The notes: generated from the sequence alone by a model not told the origin. DNA of 64,000 bases from Actinomyces massiliensis 4401292 (GCF_000269805.1 NZ_JH711481.1:144194-208193), one strand, 5' to 3'; counted from the stretch's first letter, positions 8,926 to 17,727 are shown. A program made the numbers and translations.

Positions 8926-8977
8926 ACGACGTCGGCCCGGCGCCCCATATGCAGAGGGGGTGCCGGGCCGACGTCGT
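8926..8977. terminator. Strong hairpin between convergent phoU and gpmA
   Basis: A 16-bp perfect stem (8926-8941 with 8962-8977, ACGACGTCGGCCCGGC and complement) encloses a 20-base loop that can itself pair CCCC with GGGG. It lies between two converging genes, so a shared bidirectional terminator is likely even though no T-run follows. Confidence 0.7.
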
Positions 8978-9014
8978 GTGAATCTCTAACGGCTACACGC
9001 CGCCAGTCATTCGA

Positions 9015-9752
9015 TCATTTGCCCTGATTGGCGACCGCGGCGATCTTCGCCTCGGCCTCGGGGTCGAGGTAGCGACCGCCCTTCTTGATCGGCTTGAGGG
9101 TCTCCTCATCCAGCTCGTACACCAGCGGGATGCCCGTGGGAATGTTGACGGCGGCAATGTCGTCGTCGGAAATACCATCAAGGTGCTTGACGATGGCGCG
9201 CAGCGAGTTGCCGTGCGCGGCGATGAGAACGACCTTCCCCGTCTTGATCTCGGGGACGATGGTGTCCTCCCAGTACGGGAGCATGCGCTCGAGAACATCC
9301 TTGAGGCACTCGGTGGCGGGGATGGGCTCGCCCGCGTAGCGGGGGTCGGCATCCTGCGAGAACTCGGTGCCGGGCTCAATGGCCGGCGGCGGAACATCGT
9401 AGGAACGGCGCCAGAGCATGAACTGATCCTCGCCGTATTCGTCACGGGTCTGCTTCTTGTTCTTGCCCTGAAGCGCTCCATAGTGGCGCTCATTGAGACG
9501 CCAGTTGCGCTCGACCGGAATCCAGTGGCGGTCGGCGGCGTCGAGAGCGAGGTTGGCTGTTGTGATCGCTCGACGCAGCATCGAGGTGAAGAGCTTCTCG
9601 GGCAGAACACCCGCCTCCTTGAGCAGTTCACCCCCGTGAGCGGCCTCGGCACGGCCCTTCTCGGACAGCGGCACATCGACCCAGCCGGTGAAGAGGTTCT
9701 TCGCATTCCATTCGCTCTCGCCGTGGCGGAGCAGCACCAGAGTGTAAGCCAT
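9015..9752 (-). CDS. gpmA: 2,3-bisphosphoglycerate-dependent phosphoglycerate mutase
   Basis: Glycolytic mutase of 245 residues interconverting 3- and 2-phosphoglycerate. It opens with [16 protein letters not shown], where the catalytic His lies in LRHGE at residue 11. It has the substrate-binding [15 protein letters not shown] block and the second catalytic His in AAHGNSLRA. The C-terminal [20 protein letters not shown] is typical of actinobacterial GpmA. The start at 9752 fits homologues. It faces phoU across a hairpin and a 22-bp array; co-location with phoU/senX3/regX3 is conserved in the phylum. Confidence 0.96.
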   Translation of the reverse strand: MAYTLVLLRHGESEWNAKNLFTGWVDVPLSEKGRAEAAHGGELLKEAGVLPEKLFTSMLRRAITTANLALDAADRHWIPVERNWRLNERHYGALQGKNKKQTRDEYGEDQFMLWRRSYDVPPPAIEPGTEFSQDADPRYAGEPIPATECLKDVLERMLPYWEDTIVPEIKTGKVVLIAAHGNSLRAIVKHLDGISDDDIAAVNIPTGIPLVYELDEETLKPIKKGGRYLDPEAEAKIAAVANQGK

Positions 9753-9901
9753 GGTCCTATCTTGCCAGGCCGCAGCAGGCGCGACCAGGCCCCTGGGTCC
9801 CGAAGGACACAGGGGCCTGGTATGAGTCCGGCATGGATCTGGTACGAGTCTGGCGTGACGCATCAGCCGCGCCGAACTGTTTGGACGTTATGACTGCGCG
9901 C

Positions 9902-10225
9902 TCAGTTAGCGGCTTCGTAGGCCTCACGGACTGAAGCGGGGATACGGCCGCGGTCGGAGACCTCATAGCCATTAGCGCGGGCCCACTCGCGCACCTTCTG
10001 AGTGTTCGAGGAAGTCTTGGGGGCTCCGGCACGACGGCGAGTACGACGGCCGCTGACGCGCCGAGCCTTAACCGTCCACTCCTCAACGGTCTCACGCAGC
10101 GCCGCCGCGTGGTCATCATTAAGATCAATCTCGTAGGTCACGCCATCAAGAGCGAAGGTGACGGACTGGGTGGCCTCGGAGCCATCGATGTCGTCAACAA
10201 GAATGATCTGAGTCTTCTGCGCCAT
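9902..10225 (-). CDS. lsr2: Nucleoid-associated xenogeneic silencer Lsr2
   Basis: DNA-bridging H-NS-like protein of 107 residues. The N-terminal dimerisation domain begins MAQKTQIILVDDIDGSEA and includes VTYEIDLNDDHAAALRE. A basic linker (RRVSGRRTRRRAG) leads to the C-terminal AT-hook-like domain with KVREWARANGYEVSDRGRIP, whose RGR inserts into the minor groove. The ATG at 10225 has an AAAGG eight bases upstream. It silences AT-rich acquired DNA in relatives. It is monocistronic, with the tRNA-Thr terminator upstream. Confidence 0.96.
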   Translation of the reverse strand: MAQKTQIILVDDIDGSEATQSVTFALDGVTYEIDLNDDHAAALRETVEEWTVKARRVSGRRTRRRAGAPKTSSNTQKVREWARANGYEVSDRGRIPASVREAYEAAN

Positions 10226-10355
10226 GGCACGCACCTTTCAGGTTGGCGGTCCTCGCTTTTGGCGAGTAAATCATCGGTGACAACGCTAAACGCAAATAGA
10301 ATTGAATGCAAGCCCGAACAGGAGCCGAGTTATCCACGATCCTGGAGCCGTTTCC

Positions 10356-10394
10356 ATCGATCTCGATGCGCCTATCGACCGATCTCAACGAACA
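10356..10394 (+). repeat. Degenerate 22-bp array (about 2 units)
   Basis: Two diverged forward units (ATCGATCTCGATGCG.. at 10356 and ACCGATCTCAACG at 10378) keep the 22-bp spacing. They lie about 100 bp beyond the tRNA-Thr terminator, suggesting an old decayed array. Confidence 0.6.
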
Positions 10395-10494
10395 GAAGCG
10401 GGAAGAGCCGGTAGAGCGGGTAGAGCCGTCCACAACCACCGCCCCATCGGGATGAGAAGAGCCGAGAACGGCCGCCAACAGCCGACAACAAAAA

Positions 10495-10520
10495 ATCCCG
10501 GGACCGCACGGTCCCGGGAT
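10495..10520 (-). terminator. Rho-independent terminator of tRNA-Thr
   Basis: On the minus strand an 11-bp GC-rich stem (ATCCCGGGACC and complement around GTGC) is followed by a run of T residues (A-run at 10490-10495 on the plus strand). It starts 16 bp after the tRNA 3' end. It is the clearest intrinsic terminator in the window. Confidence 0.9.
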
Positions 10521-10535
10521 GACATACCTGCACAG

Positions 10536-10608
10536 AGCCACCTGTGGGAATCGAACCCACGACCTATTCATTACGAGTGAATCGCTCTGCCGACTGAGCT
10601 AAGGTGGC
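10536..10608 (-). tRNA. tRNA-Thr (anticodon CGT)
   Basis: Complete 73-base cloverleaf on the minus strand. The acceptor arm is GCCACCT/AGGTGGC with discriminator T, the D arm contains AGCTCAGTCGGC-AGAGC, and the anticodon stem-loop is ATTCA-CTCGTAA-TGAAT giving anticodon CGT (reads ACG threonine codons). The T arm has GTGGGTTCGAATCCCAC. CCA is not encoded. A promoter lies upstream and an intrinsic terminator downstream. Confidence 0.96.
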
Positions 10609-10631
10609 CTGCCGCAAGCGCAGCGGGTCGC

Positions 10632-10661
10632 ACATTACCGGCCCGAACGTCGGTTGCGCAA
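10632..10661 (-). promoter_or_regulatory. Promoter of tRNA-Thr
   Basis: On the minus strand TTGCGC (10656-10661) and TAATGT (10632-10637) are separated by 18 bp, close to sigma-A consensus. Transcription would start about 15-20 bp before the mature tRNA 5' end at 10608. Confidence 0.6.
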
Positions 10662-11370
10662 TCTGCGCGCCGAACACGCGAAAGTGGTGCTGGACACAAG
10701 GCCGCGTACGCTGCGCACACATCGTCGACGGCGGTTCATCATGCATCCCCATGCGCCCTCGCCTCGACTCGCACGTCCTCTAGTTCCCGCTAGTTACCGC
10801 TAGTTCTCACCGGCTCCCTCTAGCTCCCCCAGTTCACCGCAGTCCCGGACTCGACAATCAACGCAAGAACCGACCGCCTTCCGACACCAGAACCCAGATG
10901 ATTGATTCTCAGAGTGAGGCACAAGGCGGGTTAAGGCGGACTGCCGCGTCCGGGGCCGAGAACATGCGGAGAACATGCCGAGAACATGAACGGCGCTTTG
11001 CCCCCTCAGCGGGCGTTCCTCCCACTCTTTCCGAGGGACATGCCCGAAGAATGCAAGAAACCTCCGTTCACGTGACCGGCCGCATTTGGCATCGGGACAA
11101 GAGTGGCCAGGACGGGCAAACTTCTCAACGTCCGCACCACCGCCATTGACGCCGCGCCGGGAGCGGGAGGCTCTCACATGACTCACTGCGCCCCTGCGCT
11201 CGCTTTACACCCACCGCATCTCACTATCCATTTGCCGCCGCCCACCCTCCCAGAACGCTCCCACAACTCCCCCTGAGCCCATATAACCCCCATATATCCC
11301 ACGGCCCCGCACTGCGCCTATTCGAACGCATCACTGCCATGCCCGCACGGCGCGGCTGAAGCAACGCCCT
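10662..11370. other. Intergenic region, no convincing gene
   Basis: This 0.7-kb gap between the tRNA promoter and the asparaginase gene holds no frame with gene-like composition. It contains a short run of CTAGTTCCCG/CTAGTTACCG copies (10779-10825) and three near-direct repeats of GAACATGC (about 10961-10990). An inverted pair TGAACGG/CCGTTCA (about 10987 and 11067) resembles the outer arms of the hairpin at 24204-24268. Confidence 0.5.
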
Positions 11371-12492
11371 ATGATGCCGCTCATGCCCAGCACACTGATC
11401 GCGCCCGCCGCATCCGCACCCGAAGTCCACATCACCTACACCGGCGGCACCATCGGAATGGTCGAATCCCCACACGGGCTCATTCCCGGCGCCGATCTCG
11501 ACAGCTGGCTCGCCGAACTCCTCGAAGGCACCGCCCTCGCCGGGCGGGTCTCGCTGACCGTCCTCGATCCGCTCATCGACTCCGCCAACGCCACCCCCGA
11601 GTCGTGGCAGGCGATCATCGACGACCTGCGCGCGCACCGCGCCGCAACTCCAGCAGACGGTGCCGACGGCATCAACGGCGCCGACGGCGTCAAGAGCTAC
11701 GTCGTCCTCCACGGCACCGACACGATGGCCTACACCTCGGCAGCGCTGTCCTACGCGCTGACCGACTTCGACCGCCCGGTGGTCGTGACCGGCGCCCAGC
11801 TGCCCCTGAGCGCCATCGGCTCGGATGCGGCGTCCAACGTCACCGGGGCCCTCAACGCCGCCACAAGCGGGCGGGCGGACGGCGTCAGCCTCTTCTTCGG
11901 CCATCACCTGCTGGCCGGCAACCGCGCCACCAAGACCAGCTCATGGGCCTTCGAGGGCTTCGCCTCCCCCGGCGCAGCGCCATTGGCGACCGCCGGGGCC
12001 CCCTGGCGGTGGGCCCGGCATCCTGCACCCGGCGCGGAGCGTCCGGCCCTCCCCCACTGCGCAGATCGGGCGCGCCCCCTGCCGTACGAGCGCCACGACG
12101 TCGCCGTCGTCGATCTCGCCCCGGGGATCACCGCCGCCCGGTTGCGGGCCATGGTCACCCCCCGGCCGGAGGCGGTGATCCTGCGCGCCTTCGGGGTGGG
12201 CAACGTCCCGAGCGCAGAGCCCGGACTGACCGAGGTCATCGCAGACGCCATCGAGGCGGGCACGGCCGTGATCGTCGCCTCCCAGTGCCATGAGGCCGAG
12301 GTGCGGCTGGGCCACTACGAGGCGGGCGACGCGATCGCACGGGCCGGGGCGGTGGGCAGTTCCGACATGACGCTGGAGGCGGCCTACGCCAAGGCGCAGT
12401 TCCTCCTGGCGCAAGGCCTGCGGGGCGATGAGCTGGCCGCATGGATGAGCCGCTCGATCGCGGGCGAGCTCACCGAGTCGCGCAACCGCTGA
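11371..12492 (+). CDS. L-asparaginase, type I-like
   Basis: Hydrolyses asparagine to aspartate and ammonia. Of 373 residues, the first catalytic block ITYTGGTIGM (21-30) supplies the nucleophilic Thr, and the second block VVLHGTDTMAYT (111-122) supplies Thr116-Asp117. QLPLSAIGSDAASN and a C-terminal AILRAFGVGNVPS-type segment complete the fold. No signal peptide is seen, so it is cytosolic. Two inserts (about 95-108 and 205-228) lengthen it relative to family members near 330 residues. Several in-frame Met codons (11371, 11374, 11383) compete as start and no clear ribosome binding site decides. Convergent with the TAP hydrolase. Confidence 0.9.
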   Translation: MMPLMPSTLIAPAASAPEVHITYTGGTIGMVESPHGLIPGADLDSWLAELLEGTALAGRVSLTVLDPLIDSANATPESWQAIIDDLRAHRAATPADGADGINGADGVKSYVVLHGTDTMAYTSAALSYALTDFDRPVVVTGAQLPLSAIGSDAASNVTGALNAATSGRADGVSLFFGHHLLAGNRATKTSSWAFEGFASPGAAPLATAGAPWRWARHPAPGAERPALPHCADRARPLPYERHDVAVVDLAPGITAARLRAMVTPRPEAVILRAFGVGNVPSAEPGLTEVIADAIEAGTAVIVASQCHEAEVRLGHYEAGDAIARAGAVGSSDMTLEAAYAKAQFLLAQGLRGDELAAWMSRSIAGELTESRNR

Positions 12493-12600
12493 GGATCACG
12501 GGCAGGCCGCCGCAGGAGGGCGCAGGAGGGGACGACGTCGCGCAGGACGGGCCAGTCCCGAGGCCCGCCCGGGCGGTCACCCGCCGGACGCCGGTGCGGC

Positions 12601-14220
12601 TCACTTGTCGGCGGCGCAGGTCAGCCCCTCCTCCGGCAGCTGACCGGCGAGCAGGTAGGAATCGACGGCGCGGGAGATGCAGTCGCCCGCACGGCCGTAG
12701 GCGGTGTGCCCCTGGCCCTCCCAGGTGAGCAGGTGACCGTCGTCGAGCTGGGAGGCCAGTGACTCGCTCCACGCGTAGGGCGTAGCCGGGTCATCCTTCG
12801 TGCCGATGACGAGGATCGGGGCGGCGCCGGAGGCGTGAATGGGGTCGCGCGTCCGGGTCGCCTCATGCCCCCATACCTGGCAGTACAGGTCCGAATAGGT
12901 CAGCACACTCCCGAAGGTCGGCGAGGCCTCTTCGATCTCCTCGGCCTCGGCATCCCACGATTCGGTATCGCCGACGACGGGGTAGTCCAGGCAGTTGATC
13001 GCGCTGATGACTTCTGCGCCGTTGTCCTTGTAGGTGCCGTCGGCATTGCGCGAGGACAGCTGATCGGAGATGGAGAGCAGGGTCGAGCCGTCGTCCTGGT
13101 CCATGGCCCGCGTCAATCCCTGGGTGAGCGCGGGCCAGGACTTGGTCTGGTACATGCCCTTGAGAATCGAGTCCAGAGCCAGCGAGTAGGTCAGCGGTCG
13201 ATTCGGGTCCGAGGTCTTGAGGGGCAGAGTCCGAGTCTGGTCGAGGAAGTCCCGTACCTGCTTGACGCCGGAGTCGGCATCACCCGTCAGCGGGCAGTTC
13301 TTGGCGCTCTGACAGTCCTCAACATAGGCGCGCAGAAGGCTTTCGAAGCCCTGGGCCTGCCCCAGTGATATCTGCCCGGCGGTCAGGGTCGGATCGACTG
13401 CGCCGTCGAGCGCCATCCGTCCGACATTGCCGGGGAACAGCTCGGCATACGTGGCCCCGAGGTAGGTTCCGTAGGAGTAGCCGAGATAACTCAGGGCACT
13501 GTCGCCGACAGCCGCCCGCAGGATGTCGAGATCACGGGCCGCCGAGATGGTGTCGATGTGGTCGAGCAGACCCGGGATGCTCATCGCGGACTCGCATTTG
13601 GCCTTGAGTTCGGAGGCGTGCTCGGTGATATTGGCCCGTTCCTCCTCAGCCGAGTCCTTGCGGCTGACCGGATCGGAGCCGTCGTCCGAGCGCTTGGCGT
13701 CGAGCTCGGCGTCGGTCAGGCAGTCCACGGCGGCGGAGCCGCCCACGCCGCGGGGGTCGAAGCCCACGATGTCGTAGGACTCGAGCAGATCGTCGGTGAA
13801 GTAGCCCTTGGCGCTCTCCACCAGGTTGATGCCCGAGCCCCCCGGCCCGCCGGGGTTGATGAACAAGGATCCGATGCTGGTGCCGCTCGCCGAGCGGCGC
13901 TTGAGAGCGAGCTCGATAGTGGCGCCGCCGGGTTCGTCGTAATTCAGCGGCACGGTCACGCGTGCGCAGGAGAAGGTCCCGGGACCGGTGTCGGCATCGG
14001 CCTCCTGCATGCCGCCCTTCTCGCCACAGGGATACCAGTGGATGTCCTGGTAGTAGAACGTCTCGAGCTCTGTCGGTGCGGGAACCGGATCATTGGCGAC
14101 TGCGGGTGTGGGCGTCACCGCGGGGCCACCGCCGCAGGACGCCATCGTCACGGCCGCCACGAGGGCGGTGGCCGCCGCAAGAGCGCGACGGGCACGGGAA
14201 CGCATACGCAAAGTGCTCAC
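12601..14220 (-). CDS. TAP-family alpha/beta-hydrolase lipoprotein
   Basis: Predicted secreted tripeptidyl-aminopeptidase-like serine hydrolase of 539 residues. The signal peptide ends in lipobox TMASC (C29), so it should be lipid-anchored outside the membrane. Oxyanion region NPGGPGGSG (122-130), nucleophile S249 in GYSYGTYLG, acid in GTKDDPATPY and His in GQGHTAYGR form the triad; the last two lie in the C-terminal TAP-like domain. It follows holB by 95 bp on the same strand, and tmk-holB-hydrolase is a recurrent actinobacterial order. A paralogue lies at 22139-24031. Confidence 0.9.
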   Translation of the reverse strand: MSTLRMRSRARRALAAATALVAAVTMASCGGGPAVTPTPAVANDPVPAPTELETFYYQDIHWYPCGEKGGMQEADADTGPGTFSCARVTVPLNYDEPGGATIELALKRRSASGTSIGSLFINPGGPGGSGINLVESAKGYFTDDLLESYDIVGFDPRGVGGSAAVDCLTDAELDAKRSDDGSDPVSRKDSAEEERANITEHASELKAKCESAMSIPGLLDHIDTISAARDLDILRAAVGDSALSYLGYSYGTYLGATYAELFPGNVGRMALDGAVDPTLTAGQISLGQAQGFESLLRAYVEDCQSAKNCPLTGDADSGVKQVRDFLDQTRTLPLKTSDPNRPLTYSLALDSILKGMYQTKSWPALTQGLTRAMDQDDGSTLLSISDQLSSRNADGTYKDNGAEVISAINCLDYPVVGDTESWDAEAEEIEEASPTFGSVLTYSDLYCQVWGHEATRTRDPIHASGAAPILVIGTKDDPATPYAWSESLASQLDDGHLLTWEGQGHTAYGRAGDCISRAVDSYLLAGQLPEEGLTCAADK

Positions 14221-14315
14221 ACCAGCAGCCTAACCGTGCTGATTCGCGCGTGACTCCCCTTTCCGAAGCCGCTCACCGACGGCGTGTCGTCTGCGCACGA
14301 CCAGCGACGCCCCCT

Positions 14316-15599
14316 TCACGCCTGGGGGCGCAGCTGGACCATGAGGGATTCGATGGCCAGAAGCGGGGCCGCGTTGGAGCGCAGCCGCGTCCGGCACTCC
14401 TCGATCGCGGCGATGCGCGCCAGGGACTGCTCGGGACCGGTGGCGGCGGCGACCTGGTCGAGGGCCTCGGACAGATCGATGTTGACCCGTTCGACGTCGC
14501 TGCCCATCTGGGCGGCGAGCACGTCGCGGTAGAAGGAGAGCAGGTCGATCATGGCCCGATCCAGGACGTCGGTGCGGGCGCGCCGGGCACGGCGCTTCTG
14601 GTCCTCCTCCAGCTGGCGGACCTGGGCGCGCAGCGCCGGCGGCACCTTGGACTCCCCCTCCAGGCCCAGAGCCCGAAGCAGAGCCGCCTTCTCCCGCGCG
14701 TCGCGCTCGGTGGTGGCGTCCTTGGCCTCCGACTCGGCCGCCTCGACGAGGTCTGCGGCCGCCAGGACCGCATCCCCGACGCTGCGCAGGGAGACTGGCG
14801 CCAGCAGGAGCCGACGCCGGCGCTCCCAGGCATCCGGGTCGGTGGCCAGGTGCCGGGCAAGCCCAATGTGGGACTGACTGGCCCTGGCGGCTCGCGCGGC
14901 AAGGTCGGGATCAGCGCCGTCGCGGCGCACGAGCAGTTCGGCGACGGCGTCGGCCGGCGGGATGCGCAGGGTCACCAGGCGGCACCGGGAGCGGATCGTG
15001 GGCAGGACGTCGTCGGCGCTCGGGGTGCACAGGAGCCACACCGTCTGCGGCGGGGGCTCCTCGATGGACTTCAGCAGCACGTTGGTGGTGCGCTCGGCCA
15101 TGCGGTCGGCGTCCTCGACGAGGATGACGCGCCAGCGGCCCGTCCAGGGGCGGCGCTGCGCCTCCCCGATGAGCCCCTTGACCTCCTCCATGGTGATGAG
15201 GAGCTTCTCGGTGGCCAGGCGCACGACATCGGGGTGGACGCCGCTCATGACGTCCCGGCAGGGCTTGCACTGCCCGCAGCCGGGAGTAGGGCCGGTGCAC
15301 TGCAGGGCGGCCGCGAAGGCGCGGGCGGCGTTCGAGCGCCCCGAACCGGGCGGGCCCGTGACCAGCCAGGCGTGGGTCATGGCCGAGCCGTCGGTCGTAT
15401 CCGCAGCACCGGCGGCTCCGGCATCACCGGGGACCTCGGGGGCGGTCCCGCTCCCAGTCCCGCGCCCGGTCCGACTCGAAGTCCGCGGCGCCTCCGCAGC
15501 GCTCTCGCGCGTCTCGGCGACGGTCCGGGCCGAGCGGGCGGCCGCCTCGAAGACGCCGACGACGGCCTCCTGCCCGACGACGTCATCCCATACGCCCAT
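14316..15599 (-). CDS. holB: DNA polymerase III subunit delta'
   Basis: Clamp-loader subunit of 427 residues with the AAA+ fold. VVGQEAVVGVFEAA opens the domain. The P-loop GPPGSGRS (82-89) has Arg instead of the Walker Lys, as usual for actinobacterial delta'. Zinc ligands are C101, C108, C111 and C114. LVEDADRMAERTTNVLLKSIEEPP is the Walker B/sensor region. A low-complexity insert (about 28-73) separates the start of the AAA+ domain from the P-loop. Its ATG overlaps the tmk stop by one base, so the two are translationally coupled. Confidence 0.94.
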   Translation of the reverse strand: MGVWDDVVGQEAVVGVFEAAARSARTVAETRESAAEAPRTSSRTGRGTGSGTAPEVPGDAGAAGAADTTDGSAMTHAWLVTGPPGSGRSNAARAFAAALQCTGPTPGCGQCKPCRDVMSGVHPDVVRLATEKLLITMEEVKGLIGEAQRRPWTGRWRVILVEDADRMAERTTNVLLKSIEEPPPQTVWLLCTPSADDVLPTIRSRCRLVTLRIPPADAVAELLVRRDGADPDLAARAARASQSHIGLARHLATDPDAWERRRRLLLAPVSLRSVGDAVLAAADLVEAAESEAKDATTERDAREKAALLRALGLEGESKVPPALRAQVRQLEEDQKRRARRARTDVLDRAMIDLLSFYRDVLAAQMGSDVERVNIDLSEALDQVAAATGPEQSLARIAAIEECRTRLRSNAAPLLAIESLMVQLRPQA

Positions 15600-16360
15600 C
15601 AGCGCTCACCTGCCCGCCGAGCCGCGGAATTCTCGGACCCGCTGGAATCACTGGAATCGTCGCCGAGAGCGCTCCCGGGCAGGCGCGCGAGGAGGGGCCG
15701 GACGGCGGCGGCGACGGCGTCGGCCACCGCCTCGACGGGCCGGTCGGCGTCGATGACGACGAACCTGTCGGGCTCGGCATCGGCAAGAGCGAGGAACTGA
15801 GCGCGCAGGGCGGCGTGGAAGGCGTCGGGCTCGCGCTCGAGCCGGTCCGTCGCGCCGCGCGCCATGGTGCGGCGCGAGGCGATGTCCGGCTCGGCATCGA
15901 GCAGGATGGTGAGGTCCGGGAGCAGGGCGTCGGTGGCCCACAGGGACAGCTCGCGGACCTCCTGGGTGCCCAGCGCCCGGGCGGCGCCCTGGTAGGCAAC
16001 CGAGGAGTCGAGGTAGCGGTCGGTCAGGACCACGTCACCGCGCTCGAGGGCGGGGCGGATCCTGGTGGCGACGTGGTGGGCGCGGTCGGCGGCGTACAGG
16101 AGGGCCTCGGCGCGGGGGGAGATGTCGTCGCCGTGCAGGAGGAGGCGCCGGATCTCGATCCCCAGGTCCGTGCCCCCGGGCTCGCGGGTCGCCTCGCATT
16201 CAACGCCCGCCTCCTTAAGCAGCTCGGCGAGGATGCGGATCTGGGTGGTCTTACCGACGCCGTCGCCGCCTTCGAAGGAGATGAACAGGCCCGGATGCGC
16301 GGCACCCGGTGCGTCGGGCGCGTTGAGGACGGCCCGCGGTTGGGAGGCGTTGTCGGTCAC
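15599..16360 (-). CDS. tmk: Thymidylate kinase
   Basis: Phosphorylates dTMP to dTDP. In 253 residues it shows P-loop FEGGDGVGKTTQ (29-40), the DR motif in VLTDRYLDSSVAYQG, and the LID/substrate region with EPGGTDLGIEIR. The GTG at 16360 gives a 25-residue leader before the first strand; reading further upstream runs into 22-bp repeats and is not native. In most actinobacteria tmk follows topA; here topA lies 13 kb away and an array sits about 100 bp upstream. Confidence 0.94.
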   Translation of the reverse strand: MTDNASQPRAVLNAPDAPGAAHPGLFISFEGGDGVGKTTQIRILAELLKEAGVECEATREPGGTDLGIEIRRLLLHGDDISPRAEALLYAADRAHHVATRIRPALERGDVVLTDRYLDSSVAYQGAARALGTQEVRELSLWATDALLPDLTILLDAEPDIASRRTMARGATDRLEREPDAFHAALRAQFLALADAEPDRFVVIDADRPVEAVADAVAAAVRPLLARLPGSALGDDSSDSSGSENSAARRAGER

Positions 16361-16457
16361 GGCGTCAGCGTAGCTTGGCTGAGCACGGGGCAGCCCGGGG
16401 TGCGCGACGCGCGAGGGCAGGTGATGCGGGAACTCGGCTCCGCCTGCCGCCCCCATC

Positions 16458-16633
16458 GCCGAGATCGGTCGTACTCCGCATCGAAATCGGTCCGGTTCCG
16501 CATCGAAATCGGTCGTACTCCGGCTCGAGATCGGTCGTACTCCGCCGCGAAATCGGTCCACTTCCGCACCGAGATCGGTCGCATTCCGCCGCGAGATCGG
16601 TCCACTTCCGCACCGACATCGGCCGTGTTCCGG
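16458..16633 (-). repeat. 22-bp tandem array 3 (about 8 units, reverse)
   Basis: The longest array: units ending GAGATCGGT, GAAATCGGT or GACATCGGC recur every 22 bp from 16470 to 16623, with partial units at both ends. It lies upstream of tmk. Variation concentrates at the same two blocks as in the other arrays. Confidence 0.93.
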
Positions 16634-16662
16634 TTTGGGGTTGTGGGTGTGGTTGTCTGCGG

Positions 16663-16879
16663 TGTTGCACATGGGAGGGTGGGGGTTTTGTGGGGGTGGG
16701 GGGTTGGTTTTTGTTGCGATAGTGGGCTTTTCTGGTGATCATGGTGTGTGGTGGTCGGGTTCCCATGTGCGTTGAGGGGGTCCGTGCACATGGGAGCGGG
16801 ATCATGGTCGTTGCTGATGTTGCTGTTCCGCATGATTTCGCGATTTCTGCTGACACGGAGCACGCGCAAATGTGCAACA
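16663..16879 (+). repeat. Core repeat, copy A, with 10-bp terminal inverted repeats
   Basis: Bounded by TGTTGCACAT (16663-16672) and ATGTGCAACA (16870-16879), a perfect inverted pair. Inside is a second inverted pair, TTCCCATGTGC (about 16760) and GTGCACATGGGAGC (about 16784). Much of it, including CGGGTTCCCATGTGCG and GTGCACATGGGAGCGG, is conserved in copy B. The left half is strongly G/T-biased. It may be a structured RNA or a MITE-like element; no convincing coding region. Confidence 0.75.
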
Positions 16880-16984
16880 TCCACCACCCCAGCACACGCA
16901 GCACCCGCAGAGCCACCCCGAAGCAGTGAAACCCGACTCGTACGATCACCAGCTCCAAGACATCACACCCCACACCGGACTTCG

Positions 16985-17072
16985 ACCGATCTCGATGCGG
17001 AAGTGGACCGATCTCGACGCAGACTTCAACCGATCTCGATGCGGATTACGACCGATCTCGACGCGGAGCAGC
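16985..17072 (+). repeat. 22-bp tandem array 4 (4 units, forward)
   Basis: Units start at 16985, 17007, 17029 and 17051. The last unit overlaps the 3' end of the TetR gene: it encodes the final residues PRRDRS, and the variant hexamer ATTACG supplies the TAA stop (17046-17048). Confidence 0.93.
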
Positions 17073-17657
17073 GCCCGTTGCGGCCAGGCTGCGGGCAGCC
17101 GCGACCACAGCGGCGCGACGCCTGCGATGCTCGTCCTCAGTGGGCGGCCCGCACAGCATCCGGGTCACCTGAGGCACCGTCGACCACCATCCGGCAATCG
17201 ACAGCACGAGCAGAATCAGGTGCGCGGCATCAATATCGTCCGTGATGGTGCCGGCCTCCTGCCCCTTGACGACGGCAGCGGACTTGTAGCCGTAGTACTC
17301 GCGGCGCTGGTCCTCATCGGGCACCTCGCCATCGAATACCAGCGCCTCCCACCGCAACAGGCGGATCAGCTCGGGCCGCTCGCGGTGGTAGTCGTAGATC
17401 CGTCCGGCGTAGTCCCCGATGTCCTCGGTGGCGAACGAGGTCACCGGCACCGACTGGGCGACCTGCGCCAGCTCGTCGCGCAGCACTGCCGCGAAGAGCT
17501 TCTGCTTGCCGCCGAAGTAGTTGTACACCCGCTCCTTGTTGACTCCGGCCTTCTTCGCGATCCGCTCGATCGTCGTGCCATCGGGACCGCACTCGGCGAA
17601 CTCCGCCGTCGCGGCCTCCTTGATCCTGCGCCTGGTCCCCTCCGTGTCCCACGCCAT
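17046..17657 (-). CDS. TetR-family repressor
   Basis: DNA-binding regulator of 203 residues. The N-terminal helix-turn-helix (about 8-55) includes RRRIKEAATAEFAECGPDGTTIERIAKKAGV followed by the recognition helix and YNYFGGKQKLF; the rest is the ligand/dimerisation domain. It diverges from an MFS exporter gene across 100 bp holding two palindromes with a shared CAACG core, so it probably represses both genes and is released by an exporter substrate. The C-terminal residues and stop codon come from a 22-bp repeat unit, implying the repeat reached or replaced the original 3' end. Confidence 0.9.
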   Translation of the reverse strand: MAWDTEGTRRRIKEAATAEFAECGPDGTTIERIAKKAGVNKERVYNYFGGKQKLFAAVLRDELAQVAQSVPVTSFATEDIGDYAGRIYDYHRERPELIRLLRWEALVFDGEVPDEDQRREYYGYKSAAVVKGQEAGTITDDIDAAHLILLVLSIAGWWSTVPQVTRMLCGPPTEDEHRRRRAAVVAAARSLAATGAAPRRDRS

Positions 17658-17680
17658 GACCTGAGCCGCACCTCCTCCAT

Positions 17681-17693
17681 CTCCAACGTTGAG
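17681..17693. promoter_or_regulatory. Candidate TetR operator, proximal to tetR
   Basis: CTCCAACGTTGAG with palindromic centre CAACGTTG, 24 bp from the tetR start. It shares the TCCAACG half-site with the larger palindrome at 17728-17747. Confidence 0.5.
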
Positions 17694-17727
17694 GTTGCCC
17701 CTCGAGGCAGAACAGTACTACGGTAAT

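Larger units (their letters stand above)
16458..17072. mobile_element. Composite repeat element A (array-core-array)
   Basis: A reverse array (16458-16633) and a forward array (16985-17072) face each other and enclose a 217-bp core that recurs, inverted, at 46498-46709 in the same setting. The arrangement looks like a small non-autonomous element with repeat-array ends, but movement is inferred only from the two copies. Confidence 0.5.

Noticed and set aside
10955-10992. SOS (LexA) box suggested by repeated GAACATG
   Set aside because: The copies are direct repeats; no inverted GTTC half at the right spacing, and no SOS gene is adjacent.
10800-11186. 128-codon frame in the tRNA-asparaginase gap
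   Set aside because: Cys/Arg-rich composition unlike neighbouring genes, no start signal and no recognisable family.
16458-16633. CRISPR-like array appearance of the 22-bp repeats
   Set aside because: Units abut with no unique spacers, only short variable blocks, and no cas genes are present.
16357-16887. Frames through the 22-bp arrays and core repeats encoding recurring DLDAE-DRSRRG-RPIS peptides
   Set aside because: The unit has no stop codon in any frame in its common forms, so openness is automatic. Peptide similarity between copies A and B follows from nucleotide similarity, and no ribosome binding site was seen.
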